Positions 33,801 through 42,777 of a stretch of DNA of 64,000 nt are shown one piece after another; within the stretch, counting starts at the first letter, position 1, and the number at the start of each line of letters is the position of its first letter. The position numbers and the translations under genes are program-made. Source of the stretch: Bryopsis sp. KO-2023. Its lineage: Eukaryota > Chlorophyta > Ulvophyceae > Bryopsidales > Bryopsidaceae. The notes under the pieces were generated by a model. The model was not told the origin of the DNA and searched no databases. It was given only the letters and a program-made list of their open reading frames with translations. The stretch spans positions 8,494,001-8,558,000 of the forward strand of contig BSYQ01000002.1 in assembly GCA_030272585.1 (NCBI GenBank), read 5' to 3'.

Positions 33801-33904
33801 ATAAATATTTGATTCCATGCCCACTGGAAGATGTGCTCGAAGAAAGGGGGCGGTTGAAGAGAGAGATGTTGGCGAATGTAGTTCAAGAACCTACTGAAAT
33901 GTAA
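20954..33904 (+). CDS. Crypton/Ndc10-type tyrosine recombinase, GCR1_C-like domain and Ulp1 protease fusion
   Basis: Fourteen in-phase exons: 20954-21018, 21112-21354, 21606-22024, 22522-22877, 23362-23656, 23824-23969, 30243-30392, 30488-30758, 30845-31358, 31506-31715, 32399-32853, 32995-33155, 33482-33650, 33743-33904 (TAA). They give about 1200 residues plus an unplaced 5' end. Recombinase motifs in order are SRFGDAKIWDIADLF (Arg), THKTR (Lys), LPRHRDPLQCPIG, TNHDDRKTGAMLA (HxxR), LQSLGFW (Trp), CHEAYGRF (likely Tyr), then ARLAGF and ALFPEL. GCR1_C-like: VRTIWKEWFEEG (near 825). Ulp1/C48: LNDVVIDFG, FLPLNHNNHW (His), LLVIDSLA (Asp), RVQ (Gln), ADTISCGVYVLIF (Cys). It would cut or process a SUMO-like or its own substrate and recombine DNA in the nucleus. 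The 33493/33494 block border lies inside exon 13, yet reading is seamless. Confidence 0.75.
21031..21072 (-). tRNA. Truncated tRNA-like element in an intron, copy 2
   Basis: Identical to 2036-2077: a perfect T-arm inside a 6-bp acceptor-like stem, lacking room for full D and anticodon arms. It lies antisense in the first mapped intron of the recombinase gene. Confidence 0.35.
23036..23133 (+). mobile_element. 72-base LINE 3'-tail insertion, copy 2
   Basis: The block A2 copy of 4041-4138 has the same 13-base target duplication. It carries one of the two base differences noticed between the A blocks (C at 23085 where copy 1 has T at 4090). The LINE 3' UTR has a G run-in at that place, so it does not polarise the change. 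Confidence 0.7.
25101..26465 (+). CDS. LINE ORF1, CCHC zinc-knuckle protein, copy 2
   Basis: The translation equals that of 6106-7470: a proline-rich middle and a C-terminal C-x2-C-x4-H-x4-C knuckle. The frame extends upstream to an ATG at 24891 that overlaps the target-site duplication, so 25101 is the preferred start. The stop overlaps the ORF2 start at 26450. Confidence 0.8.
   Translation: MSPKPKTTLYPPPECAAHWWATDPEAGDGLIQKLEATVLLSCTSSELQLLCREAKLRYLQTKADNVKNLLTFCKLYRAQRNPKKKPGEKRTAPPSPVRPVPGSRAPPSRTVKKYVKMFDDARPSPIPEEAPFPPPTPGSASPRSSSPLPPPTQPPPQSSPSPLPPFSQTDISQEVIGALESFQLFVASEEEKTGSPIKDPVLLQVKEQMVRAHALMQGWLAASPPPPPPPPPPPPLPTAEIKRTMAQVLKEGLPSSAPPPAVAPWNDSLTKIYNPGDPKFSKVYIQPHSFGLRFQSMLSPPSQVIRVKRTVTGGFKVMCSMGPLPDFIDIEGYGSWAAWRKPVADTMDIVVERVAKDVTSGELRRDLLPANPILEPTDCISNVQRLHRKAPGKVDLEPSLSVRLTLPIPLAEAILAQGFLYFQFEPHKVRLYERSSRCHNCGKTGHLASACWSQ
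26450..29692 (+). CDS. LINE ORF2, AP endonuclease and reverse transcriptase, copy 2
   Basis: The 1080-residue translation is the same as copy 1 at 7455-10697, with APE endonuclease (DVNGRSAWWGD, SDHRGL), reverse transcriptase (YRPISLLPV, GLPQGSPLSP, FADDLLLW) and the C-terminal CWFC/HHLLWDC zinc motif. No interruption is present. It is transcribed in the same direction as the host recombinase gene, so an unspliced host transcript would also carry it. Confidence 0.95.
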   Translation: MLEPMKGLRVGQINMGRRTIALDTLQGILQKFAFEVIVIQEPTFDLAKGKNLVPGYTTYTNRGWNVTLVRNNIEVTEVMDAEDNVLSVVLALPSARVGIVNVYLNHSTGTGLGNWRLHLSTLKPRVPYLLTAGDVNGRSAWWGDRATPTNYVGGLVEELILDTNMHVLNHSGASPTYYSTCGHPPSWLDLTLCSGALLPFVTNWDSHPDLEWHSDHRGLVTELNFSPPRAQGFPIKDFARTDWTAIHAVIEADTAGWVNRFRRCSSPSTLDSLTSELTQSWTSTFAAHTPIKMVRNDWVPWWSPELRGAKRLCGRLQRQWKAHPTPANHSLFKQARTQYRRAIDQARTASWLKFCEGVTRENMWKKLRRITRPRLPDIPRLDPEAGWPPDRVMKDSDKAHILAEAMFPPSLPPSPIDEATFCTEVAAKLGTGASPEASVSEADVWYAIRLLKTKKAPGIDGLPAEWFKHTSKTSIRVLAALFTTSLQLGWTPTAFKVARVIAIPKTPSPSPDPKKYRPISLLPVMGKILESIVKRRLIRFLETNNKLAEAQFGFRKGRTTGGALWKITCDLSHHQKRGNRSILASLDISKAYDLIWHPGLLHKMIQKGIPLELVRWVASFVSKRRMVVKVRNGQATRNLDFGLPQGSPLSPILFLIYIDDLLDTLSHSCPLLRLQAFADDLLLWTSGPEAPALHARLNDALALVGHWSSQWKVTFNPSKCSVLEVSRKHSKPPIVVLLHGQRLPEVSTLRYLGVVFNSKLTWSDHVSAQVQKGKVWLGTIRKLIRHSFGTHPLVLDRLVRLCLLPKIFYAAEIWVGVTAIKSGCGQLDALLRMAVILKDGLFSSTSVDAALVWGGLPPSEFYIKLVASLNYIRLRSRGHNLLDDFPPPRNHRFPGPLEILRGQVRKWTRTEGMADLLVELDGLAGQPRQPGVRSTKAVGKAIALLLRDFYTNGWARQWQFSEKGRLLYELLPQPQLDYDSSWRESLSRTTIAQTGRFAIGHGDIPVHLHQIFASSPDCWFCAAPGTRHHLLWDCAALHSVRVHCCPDPASEWDLELLRGPAGVSLLAQFCASMYRKKGQL
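31985..32057 (-). tRNA. tRNA-Thr(TGT)-like gene in an intron, copy 2
   Basis: Identical to 12990-13062: full cloverleaf on the minus strand with TGT anticodon, C33 and an A1-C72 mismatch. It is antisense within intron 31716-32398 of the recombinase-protease gene. Confidence 0.65.
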
Positions 33905-34300
33905 TATCGTATGTAAAAGCTTCTTACCTTTAGAGGGCCATGGCAGTTCCAACTGAATATGGCAGTTCCAACTGAATGAGACTGAACATCAGGTCGCAGC
34001 ATACGGGGAGAGCCAACCATTCCTTAGCGCAAGATTGGTTCACATGGTCACAAGCCTGGCAGGTCCCACAAACATGGATATCATCAAGATGCTGACTGCC
34101 TTGGTATGAAATGTTTCTAGAAAAGCAAGCTTGGGAATATGTTTGTAAAAACAGGTGCCTGATTTGAGAGCGAACCCACAAGAGTCGGGCTGTTTTCATA
34201 AGGCAATGCATCAGGGCGCAGTTTGATGATCAAATCAAACATGTGTATAAAATTAGATGTATGCCTGACCTGTATGCCTGACATCTGTCTTGAGCATGAA

Positions 34301-37300
34301 TCAAATATCGCACTCGAAGCAATCCAGCTCGACCCCTTTCTTCTCATTGTCACCAGTGGGCAACGGGCACCCTCGTTTGATATCCGAAATCACCCAGCTC
34401 AACGGCCCATTCTCCATGTGCCTGAAGTTGAGCTGGCTATTGTCCACAGTGTGGTTCAGCCCCATCCAGGAATTCAACACGAGTTTCGCGCCCTCCTCCG
34501 TATTTTATGGGATGCATGCGAACGTGTGCTGATCCAGCCATTGCTGCGCATGGCAAAAAAATGACACCAAGAAAAAAGAAAAAACAAATCGGTGGGATTG
34601 CTCATTTGATACAGCAGACGGGTCGCACGAGGCGAAGCGAAACATTTTCTTTATTTTTTTTAGTGGGGGGAAGCCATCCAAAGAAACTCACGACATGAAG
34701 GACATCTCAGAGATAGAGAAAGAGATGCATCCGCTCACCTGGATCCCCCATTCCAGAGCTTCATAAGTACGGGAAATGAAGGACATGCTGGTCTTTCGCT
34801 GCCCTTTCTTTGCCTGGGGCGTTTGCTTGATCGCGACTCGCACCTGTTAAAAAAAACAAAAAACAGACCACACCTAACATCAGTGCGGTCTTTTCGAAGT
34901 GGAGAAAGATAAAGAACAGATTAAAAAAAACAGGGCAAAGAGACGAGAAAAGGAAACAACATCCAGGGCCATTGTCCCACGATCATGGCTGGGCGGGTTT
35001 TTTTCCCTTTGTAACGCATCCAGAGCTTCTTGGCTGCTGAGGCCTTCCATCTTTGACGTAGTATTGTGGGAAACTGACGATGCAGCTGCTTCCAAGCTTG
35101 ATGCTCAGCATGAACTCCCCATACAACGGTGAATAGACTCTTTTATAAGGGACCTCAAATCCTGCTTCAAGTGCCCTTGGAACCTTGAACAAAAAAGGAA
35201 AAGGAGGGTCGATGCGTGCGTTGGATTGAGGAATTTTCTCACTGGGTCGGTGAGATGTACTTCGGCCTGAGCAATCCAATATTGTGAAAAACATCGTTTC
35301 CCCTGTCCCTCAACTGGAAGATTCGTTCGACACTGAGGGGCTAACAGACCTGTCGTAACGTGATTTATTTCTTCCAGGTATATCTCCGGAAAAAGGATGC
35401 CGGCAGCGTGCGGCGCATAGGTCATGTTGCCGAAGTAAGGCTCCAGAGCGTTGTATCAATTTTTGGATGATGTGGACCCCTCCATCAACAAACTGTGGCA
35501 ACCTTCTGGACAGATATCCAGCACAAAAGCCTGTGGATCCCTTATCAAGTTTCTCTTGAGAAGTGCGGACTAAAATATTGCGATGTATCGATGCCAAACG
35601 TTGGTTGCATTTCGGGTCCACCTACCGGACAGACACATTTTTGGTGGCTTCAGCGTTGAATCTTTCATCCAATTCCATGGAAGTTTTCAAGCATGTATAA
35701 AATTTTAAGTGGCAGCACTCACCTGATCCGGGGGATCTGTTGACCACCATTGGATTCCCCACTCCAGCTTCCGGTTTTGTTGGACGTCAGTCTATCCACT
35801 CTGGATTAACATTTCGCTCCAAAATCTACCGGAGTCCAGGGCCCCGAAATCTTGGGCCACGTTTTGGTCTTGTGCAGCTTTCAGATGGGCCTTGCATTGG
35901 GCCTGATGGAAACACTCCACCATTGAAATCACATGCAATTTCGCTACCTTTCGAAATCACCACCACGGGACAGCACCAAAACTACGTCTATGCAACCCCC
36001 CCCCCCCTTCCCTCCCTGTAGAACTTTTTGTTTTTTGTTGTTCGATGGAACAAGATACCTACCTCCCAGTCACAATCATCATCATCTTGGCCCATCGATT
36101 GTGCATGGTCTCCACCAAAACTTGGAGGATATCCACAGCCATTTCATTGATGACAGTATATCACGAGCAAATTCCTCTCAACACGAAGCTGGGCGATGGT
36201 GTCAATTAGCCACATTTCCTTGGGTTCATATTGCTTCTCTCGGACGACTCGCTGTCGCACCACATTGGTTAAGCAGATCTGTTCTGCAACCACAGCTCCC
36301 TAATGACGAGAGCAACCACCAGTTGTCTAGAAATAGAGAAAAAAAGAAAAGTTCCACTCCCTCCCTTCCACCCCCCACGAAAGAAGGAAAAACATTCCAC
36401 GTAAAGTAAAAATTTCATGCATACGAAATGCTTGCATCAGGCCTCCTTGACGGCCAAACATGCACCCACCGGCTTCAGAAAACGCTCTCCCACGAAGGCT
36501 CTCCATTGATCCCCCAAAGATTGCGTCTGCAAATGGTTGCCTGGCCATCGGACACCGAAGCACGCACCATCAGAGGCAACAGAATTTCCATCACAGAACG
36601 GAGTGCTGATTTTAACTGGTTGATCCCAGAAGCTCTGATTTGATTGAGGAATCCTGGAGGACAACCGAACTTCAAGATGCTTGCCAGTGTCAAGAGAAGC
36701 ACTCCAATAAAAGACAGCATTCTACGAGGACAGATGTTGCCATTCAATCTGCTCTCACCAGATAACATGCCAGTTTTGCCAAGGCCCCAACAGCGAAAGC
36801 AGCGAAGATATATTTGGAGATCCTCCCCGGAACCAGGTCGGATGCTGACGGAGATGGCAGTCGCTCTCTTAAACCTGAGACCAACCGTTTCTTAGTCAAT
36901 AGACAGACTCCGATTGCTGGGCACTTCGTATCATATTGTCTTTGATGGGGAAAAATAGGGCCATCATTTTTTTTTTTGCTGCAAATCTATCAATAGATGT
37001 CTAAAACTTGAAGCAACACAAGAATATTCCTGGGTGTATGTTCTCCGTCGATACGAATGTTGGTGTTGCTCTCAAACTATCGAAACAGCATTGGGAAATT
37101 TTTGGTGCGTTGATGGCCCTGGAACATTCCCATCAAAGGGCGAAAGACAACCCCCACCTCCCCCCTTCCCCCATGCTGCATTCTGATTCTGCTTATCAGA
37201 GCGCTCCAGTGCATTCATCACTGCCAAATGCACCACAGAGGCCGTTTGCTTCCAGCGCATCTGCTCCACAATATCCCCCATCATTGGTTCTGTGATGGAA

Positions 37301-37853
37301 GACATCCCGTTTGCCAAGCCGATGGGGAGATGCCCCACACAGAGCAATCTGGACAGGTCTTGATCGGTGCTGCAGCGCCCTTCCCAAATCCAACAATTGC
37401 AACGCCTCTTGGGAATGCACAACGGCTTCCATCACCTATAATCGATGCAAAAAGAAGATAATAAACAAAGGAGCGGACCAGCGTGATGCTTGCATCAATC
37501 TGGGCCGATACAACCAGAAAGCCATATTTTGCAAGACATTGAAGAACACTTCCTTCCAATTATGGTTTCTAAATAGACAAAAATGAGCGTTTGCAGGTGA
37601 CCATTATTTGTAGATCCACCGTTAACCTACTTGGAGCATTTCCACAGCCTCCTTGAACAAATTTCTTCGGCCATTCAGGGCCTGGACCCACAGGCCCGAA
37701 TTCACCATATCCATACCATGCCGAAGCCCTCTGATTTCCTCAAGAGTATCCTCCATCGACATTCGCAGGCTCTCAAGAGATTCAGCATGCTCTAAGATGG
37801 AATCAGAGCGTGCAGCGATTTCATACAGCAGTTTCCACGATGTCCTGACGATT
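34301..37853 (-). pseudogene. Degenerate multi-exon gene of block B, copy 2
   Basis: Mirror copy of 15618-19170 on the minus strand. The shifted CCCC run (here GGGG near 37324) and the in-frame stops are the same as in B1, so the damage predates the duplication. The gene converges on the protease stop at 33904. No family recognised. Confidence 0.45.
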
Positions 37854-37913
37854 CTTTAAAAGAATGAAAGAAAGAAAGAAGAAGAAACTAGAAAAATCAA
37901 GCCACCCTTTTGT

Positions 37914-37946
37914 TTAGGACAACGTAGTTCTAGACTGTTGTCCTAA
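37914..37946 (-). repeat. Right terminal inverted repeat within palindromic end site, B2
   Basis: The TIR lies inverted at 37919-37938 and is flanked by TTAGGACAAC and GTTGTCCTAA arms, the same 33-base site as 15525-15557. It is the presumed right end of the element that begins at 19978. The sequence after it (TGTCCTAACACC) does not repeat the left-flank bases before 983, so no target duplication can be claimed. Confidence 0.65.
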
Positions 37947-38147
37947 CACCCATCAGAAGTAATCGAAAGTAATCGTAAGTAGTTCTTCTCACTTCTTATC
38001 GTTGCAATGCTTCACACCAACACCACCCTCATCTTACACCAACTGCTCAGGCGATAGCCTTCTGCTAACAAGAGATCTGACTACATTACTGATTGATTTA
38101 TTGATTGAAAGTCCTGGAAGCCTACCACAACCTCCAGCTGATCTCAC

Positions 38148-38298
38148 CAGGTATCCACTCTGAGTCTCGAGAGCCTCCAATGGGACCGTTCACCCTCTCA
38201 TAAAATCCTCTTGGAAGTACAATGTTGGCACTTGTCTCAATGCTCAGGACAAGGGCACTGGGTCCTCCTGAAGGTAACGTGATCTTGTAGTCATCAAA
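38148..38298 (-). pseudogene. Possible aspartyl-protease-like exon, copy 2
   Basis: Mirror copy of 15173-15323, outside the element's right terminal repeat. The active-site motif reads ETS in place of DTG, and the donor GTGAG is kept. As flanking DNA it may be the remains of the host gene next to the original insertion. The family assignment is tentative. Confidence 0.3.
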
Positions 38299-39047
38299 CG
38301 AAATTCATTTCACAAGGTTGCATTTTTTCAAAAGAGGCCCCAAACTGCCAGAGCCAGGAGTTCAGGGAGGGATGAAGCCCTCCACCCAAAACTTGGCCGC
38401 GAAAAAATAAAATCATTTCCTTTTTTTCAAGTTCCTTTGAACAGTCTAGAATCCTGGCCATAAGAAAAAAATGTTCAAAAAAAGGAATTCACAATACATG
38501 GGGGGCTGGATGTTGCAACCAGAAGAGCTTTTTATACATAGAATTTATTTTATTTTTCTTTTGGGCTGGTGCTCGCCCACCTCTCTCCGCCACTCTTTTT
38601 TCGTGTTACCTTGTTACCTTAGACTACTACCTTGTTCGGGTGACGGGACAGGCCGTCGTCCGTCAATCCTATTTCGTCGGCGCCTTATTCTTTTCGAAAA
38701 GAGGCGAAGCGTGCAGAGTGTGTCTTCGACCAGGCAGATCAGCGGCGGAAGCCATGAGGTGAGGCACGGGGCGTCAGCAGCGCGCGCGGGGGTAGCGCCA
38801 AGGGCAAGGGGGGGTGCCGAAAGGGGGGGTCGTGCGTTGGGGTGGGGTGGTTCCGCCGCGTGAGCGTTGGCGAAACAAGGAGGGGGGGGATGCGCCGTAC
38901 TATGCATGCTGCCGTACGCTCCCCCCGCCCGGATCGGACCCTGGTCCCGGCGCGGATCCGTACCGAAAGTTCACTACACAAAATAAGGTTCGTTTCTACG
39001 GAGTAACAGGTTCTCTTGGGTTAACCCTGGAATGAAGCGTCGTTTTC

Positions 39048-39300
39048 CGTAGGCATTGGCTTGTGCATTGGTGTTCAATTCCGAGCTTGCACACTTCCAT
39101 CAATCGAGGAGAAAAGCCATCTTTTTTTGCAACAAATTGAAACTCTTTGCCATGCAATCAAAGGGCACCCTTTGTACAAACTCCTTTCTTGTTGCCCATA
39201 TTTCTGCAAGACTGATTGCATATCCACTGACGACACATGCGGCTGTCTATATCCTCGCGTCCCTCCCCAACTTTAAAAACAGAAGTTCAGAACCTAAACC
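39048..39300 (+). repeat. Diverged dispersed repeat (partner near 48320-48560)
   Basis: Both places share GCTTGCACACTTCCATC, then an aligned stretch with GGCTATCTAT/GGCTGTCTAT and AAACCAAAGCAT in the same order and spacing. Identity is patchy, so this is an old duplication or an unclassified repeat family. No coding sense is supported. A C-run and low-complexity A-rich sequence follow up to 39627. Confidence 0.5.
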
Positions 39301-40089
39301 AAAGCATCAGTCCTCGGTCATCCTTCGGTGCATTGCATCAATCCTCAGGGCTGCACACCATCACACAAATACATTCAATCACTCGACAGGATCAACAATC
39401 CACCTCCACACACCCCCCCCCCCCCCAAGAAAAAAGCACCTTACGATGATGAACTCTTAACTAGATCGCATCAATGAAGCATCAAGCAAGTTTTGAAGGA
39501 ACGAACCAACTTGAAGGAGAAAAAAAAAGAAAATCCCACCACCAGTGTAAAAACTATCGAGCGACTTTTTGGGTCTTTTTTACACCCACCAGCGAACTGT
39601 ATTTGTTCAATTTTGCATGAGTAATCGCAGGGTTGCAAAATACGCGTATAAAACTCTACTTTAATACGTTGATGCGCGTATTATTCATCAAACGTATAAT
39701 ACGGATAAAATACGCGAATTTTATCACGTGGGTCCCTGAGATCAAGACGAAGTGACCCCAAACAGAAGAGAAACGTCCAAACAAAGCAAGAAAAACCTCG
39801 GACTCTTGTCAAGTGTCGCCCTCAGTGACCAAAACCTCGTACAAGTGTCTCCCTGAGCAAGTTGTGTCAGTCGTCCTCAAGAGGCTGAGATGGCGTCAGG
39901 ACGACCCAAGGTTGTAAGGGTGAAAGAGGGAACTGAAAGTCAGAACGGATGGAAATATTTACGTAAATTATATGTCTGTCCATAACATCAACAAGCAAAA
40001 TGTGGTGAAAAAAGGAATCACAACAAGACCTAGTTGTTCATTCGGATTTCCTTTTATTCAACCTTTATATATATATTATAAAGGCTGAC

Positions 40090-40570
40090 GTGCGCAACAG
40101 AGATAGGACTTTACGGTTACGGTCACCGTAACCGGACCGTAACCACCGTAACCGGACCGTAACCGGAGTACAATTTTCGTCAGAAAATCGTACTTTTACG
40201 GCCGTAACCGTAGCACCGTACCACTCCGTACCGCTCCGTACCGGACCGTAACGACCGTAACGGCCGTAACAACCGTAAACCGTAGAAAGTGACCCCCGCA
40301 GGGTCCCGCGATTCCAAAGGAACCCAGGGGGATTCGAACCCGCGACCCTACTGACTGCAGCCTAACGCTTTAGCACTGAACCACGCTACTTCACGGTGAT
40401 TTAGGGCCTACCGTAGTTATACCGTACCTGTTCCGTACCGTAAAAACAACATATTACTCCGGTTACGGTACGGAGTTACGGCCGTAGTACGGTGACCGTA
40501 ACCCGACCGTAACCGGACCGGACCGGAGTCGGACCAAAAATTTGGCCCAAGTCCTATCTCTGGTGCGCAA
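40090..40570. mobile_element. hAT-type MITE with 8-base target duplication
   Basis: The element (40098-40562, 465 bases) begins CAGAGATAGGACTT and ends with its perfect complement. It is flanked by direct repeats GTGCGCAA at 40090-40097 and 40563-40570. The interior is built from many copies of CCGTAACCGGA-like units in both orientations, around a tRNA-like segment. An 8-base duplication with CAG-starting TIRs identifies the hAT superfamily. There is no transposase, so it depends on one elsewhere. Confidence 0.9.
40320..40392 (-). tRNA. tRNA-like segment inside the MITE (Cys-GCA-like, degenerate)
   Basis: The minus strand has a box A-like TAGCGTGGTTCAGTG, a GCA triplet in a CTGCAGT loop, and a box B-like GGTTCGAATCC with a 4-of-5 pair T-stem. 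The acceptor and anticodon stems do not pair well, so it is a pseudo-tRNA or a SINE head trapped in the MITE. It could act as an internal pol III promoter. Confidence 0.4.
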
Positions 40571-41454
40571 GCACATCGAGGTCCTTGCTGGCCAAAAGTT
40601 TCGGTGCTTGGGAGCCAGATAGGCTTGAGTGGTGTGATGATGAAGTTATGTGGACAGAAGTTGCAAGCTGTGGGGGAGATCAGGGTGGTGCTAGTGCTTG
40701 TGGTGGTGTTGTCGGTGAAGATGAGTGAAATTGGGATTTCACTGATGATCAAGTTAATCATATGTTATGAAAGAATGCTGAGAATGTGGAATTATCTCTT
40801 TTTTTCTTCGCTTATTTTTCGCATATTTTTAACGTATTAAATGTCCTCAACGTATAATACTCGTATAATATTAACGACGTATTAAAGTATAATACGTTTT
40901 CGGCAACCCTGCTCTGAACGCCTTCCTGAAGCTCTTTCGAGCGTGGAGGCGTACTATCCCGTCTGTTACAGCCGTATCCGTGACAAGTGACGAGTGCGTT
41001 TCTCTCTTCTTTGATTTTCTTGTCAAAGAAAATAGGGAGGGGCTTCCGCAGACACCCTTGATGGGGGACATTAAACTCAACCCCTCTTCCTCACATTAGT
41101 GAATTCATTACATGCGACGTTTCATGATTCACAAAATTCAGTCTCTAGGAAATGATTGCCAAGCAGATCCACTGCTGCCCTGTGGAATCATGGCTCGGCA
41201 AAGGTATGCTATTCAATCAATGATTGATATCTTGCCTAACAAAGAAAGGACGACCCGTCAAATTCATTGAACACAAAGCTTCGCTATAGTCACAAGAACC
41301 GAACACCCCTCTCTTTCTTGTGGAGAGAACCTGTGACAATACCAACACCTCATATATATATAGTCCACAGCAAACAAAAAGTCTTTGAGCAAGTTTGAAT
41401 AGAAACACGTCAGACTCCAACAGGTGCCACTTCAACCTACACAGACACGGACGA

Positions 41455-41982
41455 CTCAGCGGCCACCCCCTCCTCCTCCTCCTCCACCTCCGCCGCCGCC
41501 GCCGCTGCCGCCGCCACCACCACCGCCGCCTCCTCCTCCTCCCCCGCCTCCGCCACCACCACCACCTCCACCGCCGCCGCCGCCACCGTAGCAGCCTTGA
41601 TGGCACTTACAGCGGCAGGCCCATTCGTCCCAAAATGCCCAGTGGCAGCACTGTTGGTTCTTCCAGCCACAATCTGCACACAACCAGCCCAGAGCTCTTT
41701 TTCAGACACAGGGTATCCTCACAAAACAAAATTCCATCAACTGCAGCGGACACAATTCCTAGCTTGCTGTTTCACTCACTTCTCCAACCACAACCAGCCA
41801 AATGACGCCCAGAAGACAGAGAAGCTTCGACATCTGCAACATAACCCAATCAATATACAAATTAGGTTCTTCACCCAGAAAACCTGTAAGGGGGAAGCTT
41901 GATCGACAAGAAGCCCACCCGTTTCACCCATTGCGGCGGTGGCCACAAGGGCGACCAACAAGATAGCAACAAAGGTACGCAT
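41455..41982 (-). CDS. Small secreted Cys/Gly-rich peptide, two exons
   Basis: Exon 1 starts at ATG 41982 with a clear signal peptide, MRTFVAILLVALVATAAMGE. Exon 2 (41673 down to TGA 41455-41457) reads DCGWKNQQCCHWAFWDEW, then ACRCKCHQGCY, then about 30 glycines with one serine. Joining GAAACG-G at a GTGGGC donor to the GTGCAG acceptor gives the right phase and removes the sequence soon after the signal cleavage site. A second donor after CTTACAG is out of phase with the Cys frame. Six or more cysteines suggest a disulphide-bonded extracellular peptide; the glycine tail resembles wall, mucilage or antimicrobial proteins. The GGN tract is also a trinucleotide repeat. Confidence 0.5.
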
Positions 41983-42705
41983 TCTTAATTGAGATCGAGA
42001 GTATTCTGGAAGAGTGCTTCTCTTTGTTGGGGAAACGGTTGGGCTTCGCCGTTTTGTACCCCACAAGACGCTACACGTGTGCTGTTGAGTGGTGGGGAGG
42101 GCTTTTCATTACTAACGGTGACGCTCGAGTGTCAGAATTGGGAGGGTGACTTTCTATGCGGCACACCAAATGGCAACTGATCCTTGGTGCTCCATCGGAT
42201 CCCCAAAGCTTGCTTCGACCCACAGTTACAGATCGATTTCAAATCAAATCATGATCAGATCGATTTTATGAAAAGAAATTCTGTTGGAGGCTCCAACTTG
42301 AAACCTTGCAGGCTAAGGGTTTTTCTTTGTATGCCCCTGATGCTATAGGCTCTGGCCTGGCATGTCTTGTAATATTTTAGGTTGTTTGAAGGCGAACAAA
42401 AAAAACACAGATAAACAACCCATAAGCAACCTATAAATTGATTCGGATTTCAGTAATCAGAAAGATTGCATCAAACTGTGTGTGTTCGGAGCCTACATCC
42501 AGAAGCAAATAAACTCTACCTTCGTTAGGTGTCCTGGGTATGACGTTTAAACCGCCTGTGGTGGATCGGGGTTTGTCGTTGGGAGGTCTGTAGTTCGAAT
42601 TGTGGTTGGTGCGGGCACGTGCGGGGGGGTCTTTAAGTATCAGAGACGTATCAGAGACACTCCTTGTAATAGGCAGTCGAGCGGGACCAGGCTCATGAGT
42701 GTAAA

Positions 42706-42777
42706 AAGATGATTGATTGGTGGAGAAGACGTCTGCCTCCGAAGCAGAGGATTGTAGGTTCGAGTCCTGCCGTGGAC
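42706..42777 (+). tRNA. tRNA-Arg(CCG)-like, 5' half degenerate
   Basis: The anticodon arm is perfect (TCTGC, loop CTCCGAA, GCAGA; anticodon CCG), and the T-arm pairs (GTAGG-TTCGAGT-CCTGC with one G-U). The 5' acceptor strand and D-arm cannot be drawn against the 3' CGTGGAC, so it is a pseudogene or tRNA-derived repeat head. Single-copy, apparently non-coding sequence surrounds it (42000-43050). Confidence 0.5.

Larger units (their letters stand above)
19978..37938 (+). mobile_element. Candidate TIR-bounded element with recombinase/Ulp1 gene
   Basis: Identical 20-base repeats in opposite orientation lie at 19978-19997 and 37919-37938. Between them are the complete recombinase-GCR1_C-Ulp1 gene on the plus strand (with a nested LINE in an intron) and a degenerate gene on the minus strand. 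Without the LINE the unit would be about 12.7 kb. Cryptons are tyrosine-recombinase DNA transposons usually described as lacking long TIRs, whereas C48 proteases are known from other transposon groups such as KDZ elements and Polintons. The combination with TIRs is what stands out. No target-site duplication was found, so the mobility is inferred. Confidence 0.55.
33494..38972 (-). repeat. Block B, copy 2 (ancestral orientation relative to A)
   Basis: Reverse complement of 14499-19977. Its first bases complete the protease exon begun in A2, which shows that A2-B2 is the original order. Its last 1034 bases (37939-38972) lie beyond the right terminal repeat and are presumably flanking DNA. After 38972 the sequence is single copy. 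Confidence 0.95.
39628..40911. mobile_element. Older TIR element, CAGGGTTGC ends, containing a nested MITE
   Basis: Ends CAGGGTTGC (39628) and GCAACCCTG (40903-40911) are inverted repeats. Similarity continues inward for about 100 bases through a shared CGTATAATAC motif family. CAG...CTG termini and subterminal repeats are typical of hAT-like elements. No 8-base duplication is recognisable outside (AGTAATCG versus CTCTGAAC), and no transposase frame is present, so this is an old non-autonomous copy. Confidence 0.6.

Noticed and set aside
983..37938. CRISPR array, prokaryotic operons or integron
   Set aside because: Introns, LINE and pol III genes show a eukaryotic nuclear context. No regularly spaced short repeats with unique spacers were seen.
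41437..41709. Alternative Ala/Val/Glu-rich frame over the GGN tract
   Set aside because: It is a shifted reading of the trinucleotide repeat. The cysteine-rich frame follows a signal peptide with matching phase.
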